Assembly (NCBI RefSeq): GCF_030012525.1 | Contig: NZ_CP124855.1 | Span: forward strand, 1,488,001 to 1,552,000 | Origin: Chryseobacterium gotjawalense | GTDB taxonomy: Bacteria > Bacteroidota > Bacteroidia > Flavobacteriales > Weeksellaceae | Reading direction: 5' to 3' | DNA: 64,000 nt | Shown: in pieces, positions 8,222 to 16,877 of the stretch | Layout: each line of letters begins with the position of its first letter | How positions within the stretch are numbered: the stretch's first letter is position 1 | Program-made: the position numbers and the translations under genes | The notes under the pieces: generated by a model | What the model saw: the letters and a program-made list of their open reading frames with translations, nothing else | Database searches by the model: none | What the model was told of the DNA's origin: nothing

Positions 8222-10372
8222 GTGCATATACAAAAAGAAGATTTAAACGAACTCGAATTTCCGGAACTTTTGGCGGAGATTTCCCCTTTTGCTTTCTCGA
8301 AAAAAACGGCAGCTAAAATTGCAGCCATCCGACCATTTGATATTGATGAGGCAGAATTATCCTTAAAAAAAGTAGCCGAATATCTATCAAGTTTTGAAAG
8401 TGACAACGCGATTCCTTTCAGCGAATTTGAAGATATCGACGCAGAATTAAAACTGATGCTGATTGAAAATTTCAGATTAGACAGTGCGGCTTTCCTCAAA
8501 ATAAAAAGTCTGACGGAGCAAATTGCCCGACTTCAAAAGTTCTATCCGGCTTATGAACATCTATTTCTTCACCTCAATAACGATGTTAAAGATTTAGAAT
8601 ACCGAAAGGAAATCATCGACAAAATCGACAAGGTCTTCAACCGTTTTGGCGAAGTGAAAAGCGACTCGTCTCCTGTTCTGAAAACTTTGCGGGCTGATAT
8701 TTCTCACGCAAAAAAAACAATTCAGGAAAACTTTAACCGGGCACTCACCGCACTTTCTTCCACTGATTTTCTGGATGACATCCGCGAGAGTATTGTTGAT
8801 GACCAAAGGGTTTTAGCCGTAAAATCCGGTTATAAAAAACGGGTTCCGGGAAGGGTTCTGGGACTTTCTAAAACCGGCTCGATTACTTATATTCAACCTG
8901 AATCGGTGGTGAAACATCAGTTTAAATTACGGGAAGACATCGAAGAAGAAAAGAAAGAAGTCGATAAAATTCTTCGGAAATTAACCTTCGAAATTTCAGA
9001 ATTTCAACCTCAACTTTATTCTTATCAAAAGTATATTTTTGATCTGGATGTTACACGTGCTAAAGCAAAATTCGCTGAAAAAATCGGCGGAATTTTACCC
9101 AAAATCAACCGTCACAGAACAATGCGGCTGGTCAATGCTTTTCATCCATTATTGCTGATTAGAAATCAGGTTGAAAAGAAAAAAATATTTCCGCAGACTT
9201 TAACCTTAACAGAACAGAACCGCATTTTGTGTATTTCAGGACCGAATGCCGGTGGGAAATCGATTACTTTGAAAACGGTTGGCTTACTGCAACTGATGAT
9301 TCAGAGTGGGATTCTTGTTCCGGTTCATCCGAGATCTGAAATGTTTTTCTTTGATAAATTAATGACCGATATCGGTGACAATCAATCGATAGAAAACCAT
9401 CTTTCAACCTACTCTTCGCGGCTCAAAAAAATGTCGAAAATCATTCGGGAAGCCGATGCCAAAACGCTGTTGCTCATCGACGAATTCGGAACGGGTTCTG
9501 ATCCCGAGTTGGGAGGTGCTTTAGCAGAAGCCTTTTTGGAATTCTTCTACGACAAGAAAAGTTTTTCGATTATTACCACGCATTATACCAACATTAAACT
9601 CGTCATCGAACAGCTGCCTAATGCGCAAAATGCCGCAATGCTTTTTGATGAACATTCCCTGGAACCGCTATATAAATTAGAAGTCGGACAAGCCGGAAGC
9701 TCATTCACCTTTGAAGTTGCCGAGAAAAATAAGATCCCAAAATTCATCATTGAATCTGCTAAAAAGAAAGTGGAGCACGACATTATCAATCTCGATAAAA
9801 CGATTGTAAAATTGCAGCAGGAAAAATTTGAAGTAGAAAAGCTGAAAACCGATTTGACAGAAAAAAGAGATTCCACTCAAAACAAAAAAGAAAATCTGGA
9901 AAAATTGAATGAGCAACTGGAGCAGAAGCTTTTTAATTTTCAGAAACTATATGAAGACGAACACCGCAAACTGCAGTTCGGAAATAAGATTGAAACCTTC
10001 ATCGATTCTTATGTCAAAGGGAAATCGCGGAAACTGGTCGTGGCAGATTTTGTGAAAATTCTGGAGCAGGAAAAGTTCCGCAAACTCGGCGCTGATAAAG
10101 ATGAAAACAAAAAACTGCAGATCGTAAAACGAAAAATCACGCAGCAATTAAAGAAAGTGGATGTTCGGGAAAAAATTGTAGAGACCAATGAAAAACTGGA
10201 AGACAAACGCCAAAAAGAACGCGCCGTCTGGATGAAAGTTGGCCAACGTGTCCGGATTAAAGGATCCGCAAGTGTAGGAACCATCGATAACATTGAAAAA
10301 AACGGGAAAGTTTCGGTAAACTACGGAAGTTTCAAAACGCAGATTTCGGGTGATGAGTTGGAGCGGATTTAA
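8222..10372 (+). CDS. mutS2: MutS2 family ATPase lacking the Smr domain
   Basis: MutS2-type ATPase; relatives act on recombination intermediates and on collided ribosomes. Order of parts: N-terminal core, lever and clamp helices, Walker A GPNAGGKS near residue 340, Walker B LLLIDEFGTGSDPE near 417, STHYT-like switch (TTHYTNIK), then a long Lys/Glu coiled coil (about 510-650) and a short KOW-like beta domain ending SGDELERI. Typical MutS2 proteins are about 780-790 aa with a C-terminal Smr nuclease domain; this one is 716 aa and stops before any Smr sequence. I choose GTG 8222 (MHIQKEDLNELEFPELL); a TTG two codons earlier (8216) is possible. No ATG is available nearby. Confidence 0.9.
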   Translation: MHIQKEDLNELEFPELLAEISPFAFSKKTAAKIAAIRPFDIDEAELSLKKVAEYLSSFESDNAIPFSEFEDIDAELKLMLIENFRLDSAAFLKIKSLTEQIARLQKFYPAYEHLFLHLNNDVKDLEYRKEIIDKIDKVFNRFGEVKSDSSPVLKTLRADISHAKKTIQENFNRALTALSSTDFLDDIRESIVDDQRVLAVKSGYKKRVPGRVLGLSKTGSITYIQPESVVKHQFKLREDIEEEKKEVDKILRKLTFEISEFQPQLYSYQKYIFDLDVTRAKAKFAEKIGGILPKINRHRTMRLVNAFHPLLLIRNQVEKKKIFPQTLTLTEQNRILCISGPNAGGKSITLKTVGLLQLMIQSGILVPVHPRSEMFFFDKLMTDIGDNQSIENHLSTYSSRLKKMSKIIREADAKTLLLIDEFGTGSDPELGGALAEAFLEFFYDKKSFSIITTHYTNIKLVIEQLPNAQNAAMLFDEHSLEPLYKLEVGQAGSSFTFEVAEKNKIPKFIIESAKKKVEHDIINLDKTIVKLQQEKFEVEKLKTDLTEKRDSTQNKKENLEKLNEQLEQKLFNFQKLYEDEHRKLQFGNKIETFIDSYVKGKSRKLVVADFVKILEQEKFRKLGADKDENKKLQIVKRKITQQLKKVDVREKIVETNEKLEDKRQKERAVWMKVGQRVRIKGSASVGTIDNIEKNGKVSVNYGSFKTQISGDELERI

Positions 10373-10403
10373 AGAAATTGTAAATAAGGAAGGTTTTTAA
10401 ACA

Positions 10404-10431
10404 GGTCAACCCAAAACTTGGGGAGAAAGAT
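10404..10431 (+). repeat. Decayed left end of an ISAon1-type element
   Basis: Reads GGTCAACCCAAAACTTGGGG then AGAAAGAT, differing from the intact left end at 10713 (GGATCAATCCCAAAACTTGG then GGAGAAAAGAT) by small deletions. No transposase sequence follows. Confidence 0.6.
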
Positions 10432-10547
10432 ATACATATTTAATTTTGAAGAATAAGAACTGATTTAATTTTTTGAAGATCTGAAAGACAAGACCAACAT
10501 TCAACTATTCTCCCGAACAACGATATTCCAACCGTGAAACAACGATA

Positions 10548-10602
10548 GGGTCAGCATAAGGTCAGCATAAGCCAGGGGTTGCTATGAGGTTGGGTGCAGT
10601 TT
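10548..10602. repeat. Dispersed repeat, copy 1
   Basis: Contains GGGTCAGCATA, a second GTCAGCATA, and about 35 bases on AGGTTGGGTGCA. The same order of words occurs at 57041-57092. Both copies lie next to IS elements. Origin unknown. Confidence 0.5.
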
Positions 10603-10763
10603 GGTTACCTTAGAAAATGGGTGAAACCGGATGACTTATGTCCTTTTTAGGGCCACCACGCACAAATCCGATTGGCTGACCAATATCTTTCTCAAATTAT
10701 CCAAAATTTTTGGGATCAATCCCAAAACTTGGGGAGAAAAGATAAATTTAATAATTTTGTTAG

Positions 10764-11117
10764 ATGCTAAATGAAACAGAAGTCCTCAAATTTTTATTAC
10801 CTGAATTTTTAATTGACCATTTTGAGATTGTGAAATTCGAAGAAGTAAGTAAAGTGCTACATCTTTATTTTGAAGAAAAAAATACGATTCCAAAGGAGTT
10901 TTCTTCTCTTACTTTGCAGTCAAAGGGTTTTCTGCCGGAAATAATGGTAGATGATTTTCCACTGCGCGGAAAGTCCGTGAAACTGCATATCAAACGCCGA
11001 AGATGGACGGATGTAAAATCCGCAAACATTATTCAAAGAGACTGGAATCTCATCGCCAAAGGAACTCGCATGACACATGATTTTGCGGAGTTCTTAAAAA
11101 AAATCAGCCGATACTAA
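10764..11117 (+). CDS. ISAon1-type transposase, N-terminal frame (orfA)
   Basis: A 117-aa product with the basic, zinc-ribbon-less DNA-binding start of ISAon1-type transposases (HIKRRRWTDVKSANIIQRDWN). It ends FLKKISRY just after a run of eight A (11096-11103). If the ribosome or polymerase slips so that one A is effectively lost, reading continues KSADTKALPCKTIAEMYGVN into the catalytic frame, producing a single protein of about 441 aa, the normal ISL3 size. The element's -7 box ends 4 bases before this ATG. Confidence 0.85.
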   Translation: MLNETEVLKFLLPEFLIDHFEIVKFEEVSKVLHLYFEEKNTIPKEFSSLTLQSKGFLPEIMVDDFPLRGKSVKLHIKRRRWTDVKSANIIQRDWNLIAKGTRMTHDFAEFLKKISRY

Positions 11118-11145
11118 AGCGCTTCCCTGTAAGACCATAGCAGAA

Positions 11146-12090
11146 ATGTATGGCGTAAATGGAAAGAAATTTCAAAGACAATATAAAAAAAGCATCAGCG
11201 ATTTTAAAGACTGGGATCAAAAACAACACGCTGAAGACTGGATCTTATATACTGAAAACCTCTCTGACCAGCTTTCTTTAGATGAAGTCGCTCTTTCAGA
11301 CGGGGAATTATACACCGTTCTTACTTCCAAGAAAGCGAAAGGCAAAAAAGGAAGCATCGTAGCCATTATTAAAGGTACTCAAAGCGATAAAGTCATTGAA
11401 CAGATTCTGAAAATCAGCAGAAAATTCCGACAGAAAGTTAAAGAGATCACGCTCGACATGGCAGGTTCAATGAAACTCATTGCCAAAAGATGTTTTCCCA
11501 ATGCCATTCAGGTCATCGACCGTTTTCATGTTCAGAAGCTCGCCACAGAAGCATTGCAAGACCTCAGGATACAACATCGGTGGCAAGCCATTGAATTGGA
11601 AAACAACTGTTTGACAGAAGCAAAAGAAAAGAAGAAAACTCCTGAAATTGAAATTTTTGAAAATGGTGATACCAGAAAGCAACTCTTGGCAAGAAGCCGA
11701 TACCTACTCTACAAGACCAGGGAAAAGTGGACATCAACACAAAATGAAAGAGCGCAAATACTGTTCTCTCACTATCCTGATTTAGAAAAAGCGTATAATT
11801 TATCAGACGGGCTGAGGAAAATTTACAATCAAAATATTCAAAAGTCTGTAGCAATCCTAAAATTAGCACATTGGTTCAAAGAAGTAGAGGAATGTGGGTT
11901 TAAATCATTTTCAGTACTCATGAAGACCATTATGAATCATTACAATGACATTCTCAATTATTTTGACCAAAGAAGCACCAATGCGTCGGCCGAATCTTTT
12001 AATGCGAAAATAAAAAACTTCAGATTACAACTTCGAGGGGTAAGAGACAAATCATTTTTCCTTTTCAGATTATCCAAAATTTTTGCGTAG
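11146..12090 (+). CDS. ISAon1-type transposase, catalytic frame (orfB)
   Basis: DDE transposase of the ISL3 superfamily, 314 aa from the first ATG, though the frame is open from 11098 and is probably translated as a fusion with orfA through the A8 run at 11096-11103. The helix-turn-helix segment CKTIAEMYGVNGKKFQRQYK straddles this ATG, which argues that the ATG is not the true start. Catalytic residues: Asp in ITLDMAGSM, Asp in VIDRFHVQKL, Glu in STNASAESFNAKIK. Differs from copy 2 at five residues. Appears intact and probably active. Confidence 0.85.
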   Translation: MYGVNGKKFQRQYKKSISDFKDWDQKQHAEDWILYTENLSDQLSLDEVALSDGELYTVLTSKKAKGKKGSIVAIIKGTQSDKVIEQILKISRKFRQKVKEITLDMAGSMKLIAKRCFPNAIQVIDRFHVQKLATEALQDLRIQHRWQAIELENNCLTEAKEKKKTPEIEIFENGDTRKQLLARSRYLLYKTREKWTSTQNERAQILFSHYPDLEKAYNLSDGLRKIYNQNIQKSVAILKLAHWFKEVEECGFKSFSVLMKTIMNHYNDILNYFDQRSTNASAESFNAKIKNFRLQLRGVRDKSFFLFRLSKIFA

Positions 12091-12216
12091 TCCCCAAGTT
12101 TTGATACTGATCCCTTAGTCCCCAAGTTTTGATACTGATCCGGTAAGAGACAAATCATTTTTCCTTTTCAGATTATCCAAAATTTTTGCGTAGTCCCCAA
12201 GTTTTGATACTGATCC
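12039..12216 (+). repeat. Triplicated right end of the IS
   Basis: The last 75 bases of the IS (12039-12113) recur exactly at 12142-12216, and a third copy of the 23-bp terminal repeat alone sits between them (12119-12141). So three right termini stand in tandem, at 12113, 12141 and 12216. Confidence 0.9.
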
Positions 12217-12245
12217 GAAGTCTTGGTTATTAACTTAATTATACT

Positions 12246-12273
12246 AAAAAAGCCCCTTAAATAGGGGCTTTTT
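12246..12273 (-). terminator. Terminator after tRNA-Phe
   Basis: Stem AGCCCC/GGGGCT with A and T runs on both sides, loop TTAAATA. Positioned 33 bases downstream of tRNA-Phe on the minus strand; can also act on the plus strand against the IS. Confidence 0.85.
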
Positions 12274-12306
12274 AATGTTTCTAAGAATTTTCATTCTTTC
12301 GTTTTG

Positions 12307-12379
12307 TGGTCTCTCCAGGAATCGAACCAGGGACACATGGATTTTCAATCCATTGCTCTACCAACTGAGCTAAGAGACC
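12307..12379 (-). tRNA. tRNA-Phe(GAA)
   Basis: Minus-strand 73-nt cloverleaf. Acceptor GGTCTCT/AGAGACC with discriminator A, D arm TAGCTCAGTTGGTAGAGC, anticodon loop TTGAAAA (GAA), T arm CTGGTTCGATTCCAG. CCA is not encoded. Confidence 0.97.
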
Positions 12380-12465
12380 TTTCGTTAATTGAGTGGTGCA
12401 AAAGTAACAACTTTATCCTTACCATGCAAATCATTTGCAAACTAATTTTAACAATTTTAACAATA

Positions 12466-14304
12466 TTACTGATTATCAGAGACATTATTTTCTTCCCGTC
12501 TGATTTGCTCACTCATTTCTTCTAAAACCGGCTTGATTGTACTCTCCGGTAATTCACTAATCCGAATATACATCAACCCATCAATCGCGTCATTAAAACT
12601 GGGATCTACATTGAAAGAAATCACTTTCGCATTCTGCTTGATATATTTTTTAATCAAAACAGGCATACGCATCTCCGGCTCCAAATCGTCGATAATCTTA
12701 TCGAGTTTATTTAAATCAGATTCTACGTCATCGAAAAAAAGATGCTTGTCACGGTCCTTTAGCTTCACCTTAAACTCATTTTTCGGGTGAATATATTGCG
12801 CCACAGCAGAATCGTAGTAGTGCGACCGCATAAATTCAATCATCAGGGATTTGGAGAATTCCGAGAACTTATCGGAAATACTTACGCCACCCATCAGGAA
12901 TTTATGTTCCGGATTTCTTAAACAGACATGCACAATACCGCGCCACAAAAGGAAAAGCGGTAGCGGTTTCTGTTGATATTCCTTGGAAATATAGGCTCTT
13001 CCCATCTCGATTACTTTCCGGAAAAAAGGGCGGAGTTCAGGATCAAATTCGAAAAGAGAACTGGTATAAAAACCATCGATACCGTGTTTCTTCATCACCT
13101 CACTCCCCAGGGCCATGCGGTAAGCTCCGGCTAATTTCTGTGCCTGGCTGTCCCACAGGAACAAATGGTGATAATGCTCATCATATTCATCAAGATCAAA
13201 CGGGAGATTGCTTCCCTCGCCGATTTTTCTGAAGGTAAGTTCGCGCTGCCTTCCGATTTCACGCATGATGGAAGGAATATCGTTATACGAGGCAAAAAAG
13301 ACTTCATAATTTCCATTCCTGAAAAGCATTTTATCATTTTTGCTGAGTATTTCTATTTCACGTACAATATCCGCTGTTGGGGTTTCATCAATAATATTCT
13401 GAACGACATTGGCCTCTTTTTTTAAAGAAAAATTAAGTTTCAGGTTGGGAATATTTAAACGGTCGGTAATCGATTTCCTTTTTTCATAATAAGACTTTAA
13501 AAGGAGGATCTTCTTTTGCAGAAACTCTCCCATTTCTTCTATGCTGTCATGATCTTCCAGCACTTTCACCGAGACTGGTTTTCCCAATCTGATGCGGATG
13601 GGTTTTTCTCTTTTATACATCATTTCAGATGGCAATAAAAGGGTTTGTAAATCGGGATGCATTTTCGCCATCTGATAAAATAACCGGCTGTTTTTTGCGT
13701 GAAAATACATCGGAACGACGGGAACTTTTGCCATCTTGATTAATTTCAGTGCAGGCTTTTCCCATTTCTTATCTAAAATCTCACCAAATTCATTGTTACG
13801 GTTCGAGACTTCGCCAGCGGGGAAAATGCCGATGCAGCCGCCATTCTCCAAGTGTTTTAAAGATTCACGCATTCCCGCCGAACTGCTTCTGAGCTCTTTC
13901 CTGTTTTCGAAGGGATTTACCGAAATTACGAAAGGTTTCATCGGTTCAATTTTTTCTAATAAAAAATTCCCCATGATCTTGAAATCAGGTCGAATCTCGG
14001 TTAGAATTTTGGTCATTAAAATTCCATCAATAGCACCAAGCGGATGATTGGAAACCAGAATGAAAGGACCGGTTTTGGGAATCCTGGCCAAGTCTTCTTC
14101 GAAAACGATATATTTCAAATCGCGTTCCCGCACGAAAGAATCAAAAAAGTCTTTTCCGACTTTGTCCTTCAGCACATCGTACAATTTATTAACCTCATTT
14201 ATTTTTGTCAACCGCATAATCGCCGACGCCGCAGGATTTTTCAGTAATCCTAATTTGCTTAAACCCGAGGCTTTAATCAAATCACTTTTAGAAATTAAAC
14301 TCAT
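12466..14304 (-). CDS. olsF: Bifunctional OlsF-type acyltransferase (O-acyl plus N-acyl domains)
   Basis: A 612-aa fusion. Residues about 75-290 form a PlsC-like lysophospholipid acyltransferase (VSNHPLGAIDG around 86-94 with the catalytic His, then FPAGEVSN); residues about 320-580 form a GNAT-like N-acyltransferase related to OlsB/FeeM (EVFFASYNDIPSIMREIGRQRELTFR, GAYRMALG, EMGRAYISKEYQ). This order matches OlsF, known to make both the amide and ester bonds of ornithine lipids; in Bacteroidota separate homologues (GlsB/GlsA) make glycine lipids. Which amino acid is used here is inference. ATG 14304 is preferred over the in-frame TTG at 14313 because the latter overlaps the lysC stop. Five bases separate it from lysC. 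Confidence 0.8.
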   Translation of the reverse strand: MSLISKSDLIKASGLSKLGLLKNPAASAIMRLTKINEVNKLYDVLKDKVGKDFFDSFVRERDLKYIVFEEDLARIPKTGPFILVSNHPLGAIDGILMTKILTEIRPDFKIMGNFLLEKIEPMKPFVISVNPFENRKELRSSSAGMRESLKHLENGGCIGIFPAGEVSNRNNEFGEILDKKWEKPALKLIKMAKVPVVPMYFHAKNSRLFYQMAKMHPDLQTLLLPSEMMYKREKPIRIRLGKPVSVKVLEDHDSIEEMGEFLQKKILLLKSYYEKRKSITDRLNIPNLKLNFSLKKEANVVQNIIDETPTADIVREIEILSKNDKMLFRNGNYEVFFASYNDIPSIMREIGRQRELTFRKIGEGSNLPFDLDEYDEHYHHLFLWDSQAQKLAGAYRMALGSEVMKKHGIDGFYTSSLFEFDPELRPFFRKVIEMGRAYISKEYQQKPLPLFLLWRGIVHVCLRNPEHKFLMGGVSISDKFSEFSKSLMIEFMRSHYYDSAVAQYIHPKNEFKVKLKDRDKHLFFDDVESDLNKLDKIIDDLEPEMRMPVLIKKYIKQNAKVISFNVDPSFNDAIDGLMYIRISELPESTIKPVLEEMSEQIRREENNVSDNQ

Positions 14305-14309
14305 TGAAA

Positions 14310-15548
14310 TCAATTAATTACAACCTGTATGGTTTTTTGGGAAATCTGCTCCAGCATTATTTTTTTATCTTGATAAAATTTATTCAACTGCTCTAAATTA
14401 GCGTTTCTTATGGTATAAAGCGAAACATTTTTAATAATTTCTGTATTGAACAGTTTTTGAAGTTCTTCATCCACTTCTTCAATAGTCAGATAGAGATCTT
14501 CTAAACACAGATCCAGAGAAATCGCAGAATTCTGCATCAAAGAAATTTTGATTTTATATTTGGCTAAAAGAGAAAATATCTGGCTTAAATGCTCCTCGGC
14601 AATGAAAGAAAAATCGCGGGTTGCAATCCTCATCAAATGCTGGTTCTCCTTTAAAATAAAAGATTCTTTCTGACTTCTTTCTTCACTCGCGCCTACTTTG
14701 GTTCCCGGATTTTTGGGCTCCAAAAACGATTTCACATAAAAAGGAATATTCTTTTGTTTAAGCGGCTGCAGCGTTTTGGGATGAATTACCGATGCGCCGT
14801 AATAAGCCATTTCTATTGCATCTTCGTAGGAAATATGATCGAGCAGGGAAACATCTGCAAACTTTCTGGGATCGCCAGTCATGACTCCCGGCACGTCTTT
14901 CCAGATCGTCATGGCTTCGGCATCGAGACAATAGGCGAAAATTGCAGCCGAATAATCGGATCCTTCTCTTCCTAAAGTGACCGTAAAATTATTGTCGTCA
15001 GAACCAATGAAACCTTGCGTCACATAACAATTCTGCTGATTCAGCGATTTCATTTTCTGTTCGGTTTCCTGCCAGTTGACATTTCCTTCGCGGTAATTAT
15101 TGTCGGTCTTAATAAAGTCCCTTGCATCACACCAGGTATTTTTAAACTGAATATCATTTAAGTATTCGCTCAGAATTTTAGATGATATCAATTCACCACA
15201 ACTCACTACCTGATCGTAAACAAAGTTATAATTCGGTGATTTATTTCTTCTTAAAAAAGATTCGATATCCCCAAAAAAGACCGAAATTTCAGCAAAAACA
15301 GGATGGTTCTCCGCAAACAAATCCTGTGAAATCAGCAAATGATTCTGTTTCACTTTTTCGATTTCAGCCTGGTAATCGGTTTTGGAAAAATAGTTCTCTA
15401 CGACTTTTTCTAAAGCGTTGGTGGTCTTTCCCATGGCCGAAACCACGAGGAGACAACTCTCAAAACCCTGCGTTTCTAAAACCAGGGCTACATTTTTTAC
15501 ACTTTGTGCATCTTTTACCGATGCGCCACCAAATTTAAAAACATTCAT
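14310..15548 (-). CDS. lysC: Aspartate kinase (monofunctional)
   Basis: Phosphorylates aspartate, the first step to lysine, threonine and methionine. The N-terminus MNVFKFGGASVKDAQSVKN is the amino-acid kinase nucleotide-binding signature; VSAMGKTTNALE, TQGFIGSD and TLGREGSDYSAAIFAYCLDAE supply the substrate and phosphate loops. The C-terminal 130 residues contain ACT-like regulatory sequence (ATRDFSFIAEEHLSQIFSLL, KIKISLMQNSAISLDLCLE). At 412 aa it is monofunctional, without a homoserine dehydrogenase domain. Co-directional with the acyltransferase gene 5 bases downstream, an unrelated pathway. Confidence 0.93.
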   Translation of the reverse strand: MNVFKFGGASVKDAQSVKNVALVLETQGFESCLLVVSAMGKTTNALEKVVENYFSKTDYQAEIEKVKQNHLLISQDLFAENHPVFAEISVFFGDIESFLRRNKSPNYNFVYDQVVSCGELISSKILSEYLNDIQFKNTWCDARDFIKTDNNYREGNVNWQETEQKMKSLNQQNCYVTQGFIGSDDNNFTVTLGREGSDYSAAIFAYCLDAEAMTIWKDVPGVMTGDPRKFADVSLLDHISYEDAIEMAYYGASVIHPKTLQPLKQKNIPFYVKSFLEPKNPGTKVGASEERSQKESFILKENQHLMRIATRDFSFIAEEHLSQIFSLLAKYKIKISLMQNSAISLDLCLEDLYLTIEEVDEELQKLFNTEIIKNVSLYTIRNANLEQLNKFYQDKKIMLEQISQKTIQVVIN

Positions 15549-15811
15549 CTAAATACTTCAATATCAATAATTTATTTTCACCAGAGGAAATCTCTGTACA
15601 AAATACCAAGGGTCAAAATTATTAATTATCGATGAATAAAAAAAACTTGGATTCATATTAAAAATGAGATTTTAAAAATAAAAGTTGCGAGATAATTTCG
15701 CATAAGCACGCTTTAGAGAAAAGAAACGCCGATTTGTGCCATTTAATAAAAACAAATGCTGTTAAATTGAAAGAATTTTACGAAATTTGTAACAACCCAA
15801 AAAGAAAAATA

Positions 15812-16828
15812 ATGTCAGAACAGTCGTTCCAAACTCTTGGTGAATTCATCATCGACAAACAAGAAGATTTTTTGTATTCCACAGGAGAGCTTTCGCGCCT
15901 GCTGAGTGCCATCCGTTTGGCCTCGAAAGTGGTTAACCGTCAGGTGAACAAAGCCGGAATCGCAAACATCATCGGTAAAGCCGGTAATGAAAACATTCAA
16001 GGCGAAGAACAACAGAAGTTAGACGTACTGGCCAATGAAATTTTCATCGAAGCATTATCCCAAAGAGAAGTGGTCTGCGGAATTGCCTCGGAAGAGAGCG
16101 ATGACTTTATCGAAATTCAGGCAAGCTGCAATGCGCATTTGAGCAAATATGTGGTTTTAATTGATCCTCTAGACGGATCTTCAAACATCGATGTGAATGT
16201 TTCTGTTGGGACAATTTTCTCGATTTACAGACGAGTTTCCGAACCGGGGACTCCAGTTATTCTGGAGGATTTCTTACAAAAAGGAGTCAATCAGATTGCT
16301 GCGGGATATGTGGTTTACGGTTCATCCACGATGATTGTTTACACGACCGGAAATGGCGTAAATGGTTTTACCCTGGATCCAAGTTTAGGCACTTATTACC
16401 TTTCCCATCCCAATATGATGTTTTCCCGAACCGGAAAAATTTATTCCATTAATGAAGGAAATTACATTAAATTTCCACAGGGAGTGAAAGATTATATTAA
16501 ATATTGTCAGCGGGAAGAGGAAGACCGCCCATACACTTCCCGATATATCGGAAGTTTGGTTTCTGATTTCCACCGAAATATGATCAAAGGCGGAATCTAC
16601 ATTTACCCTTCAACTTCGCAATCACCCAACGGTAAACTGAGACTTTTGTACGAATGCAATCCAATGGCGTTCCTGGCTGAACAAGCAGGCGGAAAATGCA
16701 CCGACGGTTTCCAGAGGATTATGGAAATTCAACCGACCGAACTGCATCAAAGAGTTCCGTTTTTCTGCGGAAGTTATGATATGGTAGAAAAAGCAGAAGA
16801 GTTCATGAGAGAAGCCGCTGCGAAATAA
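15812..16828 (+). CDS. fbp: Fructose-1,6-bisphosphatase, class I
   Basis: Hydrolyses fructose-1,6-bisphosphate in gluconeogenesis; cytoplasmic, Mg-dependent tetramer in the family. ASEESDD and [18 protein letters not shown] are the metal-binding motifs; [20 protein letters not shown] and [22 protein letters not shown] are the sugar-phosphate and C-terminal signatures. I start at ATG 15812 ([13 protein letters not shown], 338 aa), the normal family start; the frame is open 26 codons further upstream but that part has no family similarity. The region upstream (GAAATTTG at 15783-15790) is a one-mismatch -7 box. A terminator hairpin follows and touches the menC start. Confidence 0.95.
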   Translation: MSEQSFQTLGEFIIDKQEDFLYSTGELSRLLSAIRLASKVVNRQVNKAGIANIIGKAGNENIQGEEQQKLDVLANEIFIEALSQREVVCGIASEESDDFIEIQASCNAHLSKYVVLIDPLDGSSNIDVNVSVGTIFSIYRRVSEPGTPVILEDFLQKGVNQIAAGYVVYGSSTMIVYTTGNGVNGFTLDPSLGTYYLSHPNMMFSRTGKIYSINEGNYIKFPQGVKDYIKYCQREEEDRPYTSRYIGSLVSDFHRNMIKGGIYIYPSTSQSPNGKLRLLYECNPMAFLAEQAGGKCTDGFQRIMEIQPTELHQRVPFFCGSYDMVEKAEEFMREAAAK

Positions 16829-16852
16829 ACAAAACAAAAACAATCTAATCCG

Positions 16853-16877
16853 GTCAGAGCGTGCTCTGACTTTTTTT
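16853..16877 (+). terminator. Terminator between fbp and menC
   Basis: GTCAGAGC, GT, GCTCTGAC, then seven T; the last T is directly followed by the menC ATG at 16878. A perfect 8-bp palindromic stem (realistic loop 6 nt). Confidence 0.85.

Larger units (their letters stand above)
10373..10712. other. Intergenic stretch with IS relics
   Basis: No gene is apparent. It holds a decayed ISAon1-type left end (10404-10431), a copy of a dispersed GGGTCAGCATA repeat (10548-10602) and, directly against the intact IS, the 17-base string ATTATCCAAAATTTTTG (10696-10712) that is identical to the inner right end of the same IS. It looks like the scar of older IS activity. Confidence 0.6.
10713..12113 (+). 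mobile_element. ISAon1-type insertion sequence (ISL3 superfamily), copy 1
   Basis: A complete 1401-bp element. Left terminal repeat 10713-10735 (GGATCAATCCCAAAACTTGG plus GGA) and right terminal repeat 12091-12113 form imperfect 23-bp inverted repeats sharing CAAAACTTGGGGA. It carries two overlapping transposase frames joined by an A8 run. A TAATTTTG -7 box (10752-10759) lies 4 bases before the orfA ATG. Copy 2 at 47471-48871 has exactly the same length and only a handful of differences. Its right end is duplicated twice downstream (to 12216). No clean target duplication is visible. Confidence 0.9.

Noticed and set aside
15734..15811. Longer start for fructose-bisphosphatase
   Set aside because: The extra 26 residues have no family counterpart, and the ATG at 15812 gives a normal protein.
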